Assembly (NCBI GenBank): GCA_013823505.1
Contig: PNMH01000078.1
Location: 1-18,180 of the forward strand
Reading direction: 5' to 3'
From: Polaromonas sp.
GTDB taxonomy: Bacteria; Pseudomonadota; Gammaproteobacteria; Burkholderiales; Burkholderiaceae
Length of the DNA stretch: 18,180 nucleotides
The position numbers were made by a program, and so were the translations under genes. How positions within the stretch are numbered: position 1 is the first letter of the stretch; the number at the start of each line of letters is the position of its first letter. Positions 14,998 through 18,180 of the stretch are shown here, piece by piece. The notes beneath the pieces were generated by a model. It was not told where the DNA came from. It worked only from the letters and a program-made list of their open reading frames with translations, and ran no database searches.

Positions 14998-15774
14998 ATG
15001 TCATCAGCTGTTGTACTTGTCACCGGAGGTGCACGCCGCATTGGTCGGGCCATTGCACTCGATCTGGCCGCCGCCGGGTGGAGCGTCGCATTCAGCTACC
15101 GTCATTCGGCGCTGGAGGCGCAAGAGACTCTGATGGAGCTTCGTCGCAACAAGGTGCAGGCAGAAGCTCTCCATGCCGATCTGAGTGACGAGGTCAGTTG
15201 CCGTGCGCTGGTACCTGAGGTCGTGAAACGCTTTGGACGCATTGATGCCGTGGTGAACAACGCGTCTGCGTTTGAGTACGACAACGCCGAGACCTGCGGG
15301 CTGGCATCGATGGAGCATCACTGGAAGGCCAACACCGCGCCCGCCATTGTGTTGGCTCAAGAGCTGTACCAACACGTCAAGGCATCCGGACGCACCGGGT
15401 GTGTGGTGAACCTGCTCGATCAGAAGTTGTGGAATCCGAACCCCGACTATTTCTCGTACACCTTGTCCAAGGCGGCGCTGGAGGCCGCCACCAAGATGCT
15501 GTCCATCGCCATGGCACCTCAGCTGCGCGTGAGTGGCGTGGCCCCAGGCCTCACGCTGCTGTCAGGCGCGATGAGCGAACAGGAGTTCGAGGAGGGCAGG
15601 CAACTCAATCCCTTGGACCGCAGTTCGCCGCCGCAAGACATTGCCAGCGCTGTGCGCTTCCTGCTCACGTCGCCCGCCACCACAGGCTCCACGATCTTGG
15701 TGGATGGGGGCCAGCACTTGTCTCGCGAGGAGCGCGACGTGATGTTTATGGCGCATGAGATGGCATCCAGCTGA
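14998..15774 (+). CDS. SDR of the pteridine reductase / dihydromonapterin reductase (FolM-like) type
   Basis: A 258-residue SDR. TGGARRIGR (9-17) is the cofactor loop characteristic of pteridine reductases, where the Arg pair favours NADPH. NNAS (87-90) and YTLSK (154-158) supply the remaining SDR signatures. The normal catalytic Ser is replaced by Asp141 in NLLDQKLWNPNPDYFSYTLSK, the known feature of PTR1/FolM enzymes. The predicted role is reduction of dihydropterins (tetrahydromonapterin or tetrahydrofolate supply). A GGAG (14985-14988) precedes the ATG at 14998. Two bases after its stop starts the remnant of a dihydroneopterin-aldolase gene, which supports a pterin role. It is probably a housekeeping gene flanking the catabolic cluster. 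Confidence 0.85.
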   Translation: MSSAVVLVTGGARRIGRAIALDLAAAGWSVAFSYRHSALEAQETLMELRRNKVQAEALHADLSDEVSCRALVPEVVKRFGRIDAVVNNASAFEYDNAETCGLASMEHHWKANTAPAIVLAQELYQHVKASGRTGCVVNLLDQKLWNPNPDYFSYTLSKAALEAATKMLSIAMAPQLRVSGVAPGLTLLSGAMSEQEFEEGRQLNPLDRSSPPQDIASAVRFLLTSPATTGSTILVDGGQHLSREERDVMFMAHEMASS

Positions 15775-15775
15775 C

Positions 15776-16007
15776 ATGTCCGAGTCGCTGCTGATGGCGG
15801 AATCGGCACACTGCCGTCGCCTTTTCCTGCGCAACAACGAGGTGGGTATCGGCATATGAGCGCATGCATTTGAGTTGGCGGCCTGGGGCCTCCACCGAAG
15901 AACCCGGTGTTTATCCGGACTGCGAATCGGTCGGTGTCGATGTGCTTGCGTCCAGGAACGGCGACATACGGCCTCTCATGGGCTTTGACGTGCAGAAGAC
16001 TCGGTGA
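15776..16007 (+). pseudogene. folB: Remnant of a dihydroneopterin aldolase (folB-like) gene with an internal deletion
   Basis: An ATG directly after the SDR stop (TGAcATG) opens 27 codons ending CRRLFLRNNEVGIGI and a TGA at 15857-15859. This resembles the N-terminus of betaproteobacterial FolB-type proteins (CRR-x-FLRN-x-EV-x-IGIHDFE). Right after the stop, HAFE continues the homology (15863-15874). From about 15888, in the +1 frame, the sequence reads STEEPGVYPDCESVGVDV, the expected C-terminal FolB segment (STEKPDVYPDC-x-VGVEV). Roughly 60-70 residues of the middle, including the core of the active site, are missing. The C-terminal frame runs on to a TGA at 16005-16007, inside the 3' end of the convergent MFS gene. 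The product would be inactive. The symbol refers to the ancestral gene. The assignment rests on remembered family patterns. Confidence 0.65.
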
Positions 16008-17220
16008 GGGTGAGCTCTTCCAGGCTGGTGCCACGGGTCCACAGCAACAGCAACACACTGACCACCGCAGAGGCCAGCAACGCCGATTTCACCGATGTGT
16101 GTTCCGCAACGACACCCCACAGAACAGCGCCCGCAGCGCAACCGCCCATGATGCTCATCTGGTAGATGGCCATGCCACGGGCGCGCAGCTTGGTGGGCAA
16201 CACCAGCTGGGCCGACATGGTGAGCGTATTCGCCACGCACAGCCAGACCGCACCTGAGAGCGCCAGCGCGGGTGCCAGCGTCCATGCGCTGGGCGCCCAC
16301 ACAGCGCCGAACGTGGCCAGCGCGTGCAGCCAGACGCCGGTATCGATGATGCGGTTGCGCGCAGCCATGGCGGGCAGGCGGGGCAGGGCCATCGCTGCGA
16401 GCACGGCACCCGCGCCCATCGCGGCCAGCAGAGCGGTGTAGGTGGCTGCGTCGGCGCCGATGCCTTTGGCCACCAGGGGCAGCAGTGCAACCAGGGCCAC
16501 GGCCTGGGCGAAGAACACAAAGGCACGGAACAAGACCGCCCGTAGGATGGGCGAGGTTCGGGCGTGACACACGCCATCGCGCATGGCCTGCAGCAGTCCG
16601 GTGCGCTGGGAGGGCGGCGTGTGCGGGGCAATGGGCGCACGCCAGATCAGCACGCCGGCTACGACGGACAGCACGGCGTTGAGCGCAAACACCGTCGCCG
16701 AACCTTGCCAGGCGAGCACGATGCCCGCGACGATCGGACCCAACACCCGCGTGAGGTTGATGGCCAGGGCGTTCAAGGTCAGGGCCGATGACAGCAGGCG
16801 CCGCTCCACCAGGTCGGGCACTAGGGCCGAGAACACGGGGAACCGGAGCGCGAGGCCCACCCCATTGAGCAGGCACAGCAGCAGCAGGGTGCCCGGCGTC
16901 AGGGCATCGTTGCTTGCTAGGACCGCCAGCACCGCCGCCACCAAAGCGATCCAAGCCTGTGCCACAGCCAGAAAACGCCTGCGGTTGAGCAGGTCGGCCA
17001 GTGCACCGCTGGCCAGCCCGAGGACAAAGAGCGGCAGCGTGCCCGCTGCCTGCACCCACGCCACCCAGACAGGACTCTCGGTGAGCTGGGTCATGCGCCA
17101 GGCCGCCGTCACCTCGTGCATCCACATGGTCATGTTGCCGGACAGCCAGGCCAGCCACAGGTAACGAAAGCCCGCACCCCGAAACGGTTCGAGCAGGGAG
17201 TCTGAAGGCGCGCCTTGCAT
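15976..17220 (-). CDS. MFS transporter of the MFS_3 / EntS-like type
   Basis: An inner-membrane permease of 414 residues with about twelve hydrophobic helices. It begins EPFRGAGFRYLWLAWLSGNM, a beginning typical of the enterobactin-exporter-like MFS_3 family, and has SGALADLLNRRR (71-82) as the loop 2-3 motif. The frame is open up to 17367, but that part runs through the end of the SDR gene in another frame. The ATG at 17220 fits the family start. No good Shine-Dalgarno precedes it; instead it overlaps the stop of a 16-codon ORF (TGATG). Members export small molecules such as siderophores or drugs; the substrate here is unknown. It is the last gene of the minus-strand operon, and its 3' end overlaps the folB remnant. 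Confidence 0.87.
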   Translation of the reverse strand: MQGAPSDSLLEPFRGAGFRYLWLAWLSGNMTMWMHEVTAAWRMTQLTESPVWVAWVQAAGTLPLFVLGLASGALADLLNRRRFLAVAQAWIALVAAVLAVLASNDALTPGTLLLLCLLNGVGLALRFPVFSALVPDLVERRLLSSALTLNALAINLTRVLGPIVAGIVLAWQGSATVFALNAVLSVVAGVLIWRAPIAPHTPPSQRTGLLQAMRDGVCHARTSPILRAVLFRAFVFFAQAVALVALLPLVAKGIGADAATYTALLAAMGAGAVLAAMALPRLPAMAARNRIIDTGVWLHALATFGAVWAPSAWTLAPALALSGAVWLCVANTLTMSAQLVLPTKLRARGMAIYQMSIMGGCAAGAVLWGVVAEHTSVKSALLASAVVSVLLLLWTRGTSLEELTLTESSARQSP

Positions 17221-17270
17221 CAGGACGGGAAGCCCAAAGCCCTGAGCCAGCCGCAACGGATGTGGTTCAT
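17220..17270 (-). other. 16-codon leader ORF overlapping the MFS start
   Basis: On the minus strand an ATG at 17270 opens 16 codons (MNHIRCGWLRALGFPS) whose TGA (17222-17220) overlaps the MFS ATG in a TGATG arrangement. It fills the 55-base gap between the SDR stop and the transporter. Its own ribosome binding site is weak. It may be a coupling device for the transporter, which itself lacks a clear binding site, or a chance ORF. Confidence 0.25.
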
Positions 17271-17275
17271 GTGAT

Positions 17276-18109
17276 TCACGCGCTCTTGGGTTTGGCCATG
17301 TCGACGATGTCGGCCATGGTCGGGTTGTGGGCCAGCATGCCGCCGTCGGCGATGTACGTCTGCCCATTGATGTAGCGCGCTTCGGCAGACGCCAGGAAAC
17401 ACACCAGCGCGGCGATGTCTTCAGGCTCGCCGAATTCGGGAACCAGCAAATGGCGCTGCATCACGTCGATCACGCTGGCCGCCGCGCCGCGCGTGCCTGG
17501 CGTGAGGACCAGGCCCGGGGCCACCGCATTGCACCGCACGCCCTGGGCGCCGTGGTGCGTGGCGATCTGGCGCGTCAGGCCGATGATGGCGGCCTTGGAC
17601 ACGCTGTAGGCCAGGCGTGTGATGTCACCTGAAAACCCACCGGTCGAGGCGGTGTTCACGATCGCCCCGCCGCCCTGGGCGATCATGGTGGGCAGGGCGA
17701 ATTTGCAGCCAGCCAGGTAGCCGCGCAGGTTCACAGCCATGACCTGATCCCAGACCTCGAACTCGATGTCGATGGCGTTCTTGTCTTTGGCGTGAATGGC
17801 GGGAGAACTCAGTGCCGCGTTGTTATGCAGCACGTCCAGGCGACCAAATTGATCGATCGTTCCGCGCACGAGCTGTTCGATGCTGTGCACGTCGGCAGCG
17901 TCAAAGGCTTGGGCGCTGGCACGCGGGCCCAGTTCTGCGGCGAGTGTTGCGGCCCGTTCGGCGTTGAGGTCTGCCACGACCACAGTGGCGCCTTCGGCGA
18001 CGAGGCGCCGGCAGGTGGCCTCACCGATACCGGAAGCACCACCGGTGACGATGGCGATCTGGTCTTTGAAACGACCCTCGTGTGGGCCGGGGAGGGTGGG
18101 CTTGCTCAT
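17276..18109 (-). CDS. Short-chain dehydrogenase/reductase (SDR)
   Basis: Classical SDR of 277 residues. It has TGGASGIG (22-29), Asp47 at the end of strand 2 (VVVADLN, favouring NAD+), NNAA (96-99) and Ser155-Tyr168-Lys172 (YSVSK). VAPGLVLTPGTR and YINGQTYIADGG follow in the usual C-terminal positions. About 20 residues run past the DGG motif (ending AKPKSA), longer than many relatives. The ATG overlaps the TGA of an upstream partial gene (ATGA), so it is internal to an operon entering from the right. The sequence differs clearly from the other two SDRs, so it is not a recent duplicate. A role as alcohol or hydroxyacid dehydrogenase is likely; the substrate is unknown. Confidence 0.92.
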   Translation of the reverse strand: MSKPTLPGPHEGRFKDQIAIVTGGASGIGEATCRRLVAEGATVVVADLNAERAATLAAELGPRASAQAFDAADVHSIEQLVRGTIDQFGRLDVLHNNAALSSPAIHAKDKNAIDIEFEVWDQVMAVNLRGYLAGCKFALPTMIAQGGGAIVNTASTGGFSGDITRLAYSVSKAAIIGLTRQIATHHGAQGVRCNAVAPGLVLTPGTRGAAASVIDVMQRHLLVPEFGEPEDIAALVCFLASAEARYINGQTYIADGGMLAHNPTMADIVDMAKPKSA

Positions 18110-18180
18110 GGTGTTTCTGCTGTGGTGGTGGCGAAGCCGCGAAACTGTTCCAGGTTCACGCTTGTGTCCTTGGGCGGTTG
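18106..18180 (-). CDS. C-terminal end of an unidentified protein (cut by window edge)
   Basis: The minus strand is open from the window edge for 24 codons, ending EQFRGFATTTAETP and a TGA that overlaps the SDR ATG by four bases (ATGA). The overlap is the main evidence that this is a real gene upstream in the same operon. Too little is visible to identify the family. Confidence 0.5.
   Translation of the reverse strand, partial: QPPKDTSVNLEQFRGFATTTAETP

Noticed and set aside
15911..17158. A 415-codon minus-strand frame over the MFS_3-type transporter
   Set aside because: It is Gly/Arg/Pro-rich with no membrane segments. The overlapping frame encodes a clear twelve-helix transporter.
1..18180. 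Search for tRNA, rRNA, CRISPR arrays and insertion sequences
   Set aside because: I saw no cloverleaf-like, rRNA-like or regularly spaced repeat sequence and no transposase domain or terminal inverted repeats.

Overview
The window looks like chromosomal DNA of a GC-rich betaproteobacterium, most likely a member of the Comamonadaceae (a Hydrogenophaga/Polaromonas/Variovorax-type organism). The grounds are base composition, codon style, tight ATGA/GTGA gene overlaps, and a pteridine-reductase-like gene followed by a folB-like remnant, an order I associate with that family. No database search was possible; the taxon is an inference. I see no rRNA, tRNA, insertion sequence or CRISPR array.

Left and centre (1-12502) form a catabolic gene cluster. 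It holds two paralogous COG2159 amidohydrolases (the first cut by the left edge), an MDR-type reductase, the alpha and beta subunits of a Rieske ring-hydroxylating oxygenase, a DUF2889 protein on the opposite strand, a short-chain dehydrogenase, and an AMP-forming acyl-CoA ligase divergent from a TetR-family regulator. A tightly packed operon follows: amidohydrolase, fumarylacetoacetate-hydrolase-family protein, 3-hydroxyacyl-CoA dehydrogenase, thiolase. A reasonable reading is that a cyclic (probably aromatic) carboxylic acid is activated, dihydroxylated and dehydrogenated, that C-C hydrolase or decarboxylase steps open or trim it, and that the product is finished by beta-oxidation-like reactions. 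The window contains no ferredoxin, no ferredoxin reductase, no extradiol dioxygenase, no acyl-CoA dehydrogenase and no enoyl-CoA hydratase. The substrate therefore cannot be named, and the route is incomplete here.

Right-centre (12558-15774) has a glutathione peroxidase, an MFS transporter, a glutathione S-transferase-like protein and a FolM/pteridine-reductase-like SDR, all on the + strand. Directly after these lies the wreck of a dihydroneopterin aldolase (folB-like) gene: its N-terminus and C-terminus are readable, but the middle is gone and the frame is broken. On the right (15976-18180), a minus-strand operon encodes the last residues of an unidentified protein, an SDR, and an MFS_3-type exporter.

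Regulation: candidate sigma70 promoters stand before the Rieske and SDR genes. A nested inverted repeat sits inside a candidate promoter of the amidohydrolase-thiolase operon. Two short words (TATSTACAC and AGAATTGT) recur in the same order before the Rieske operon and between the ligase and tetR genes, which makes them candidate operators for the TetR protein.
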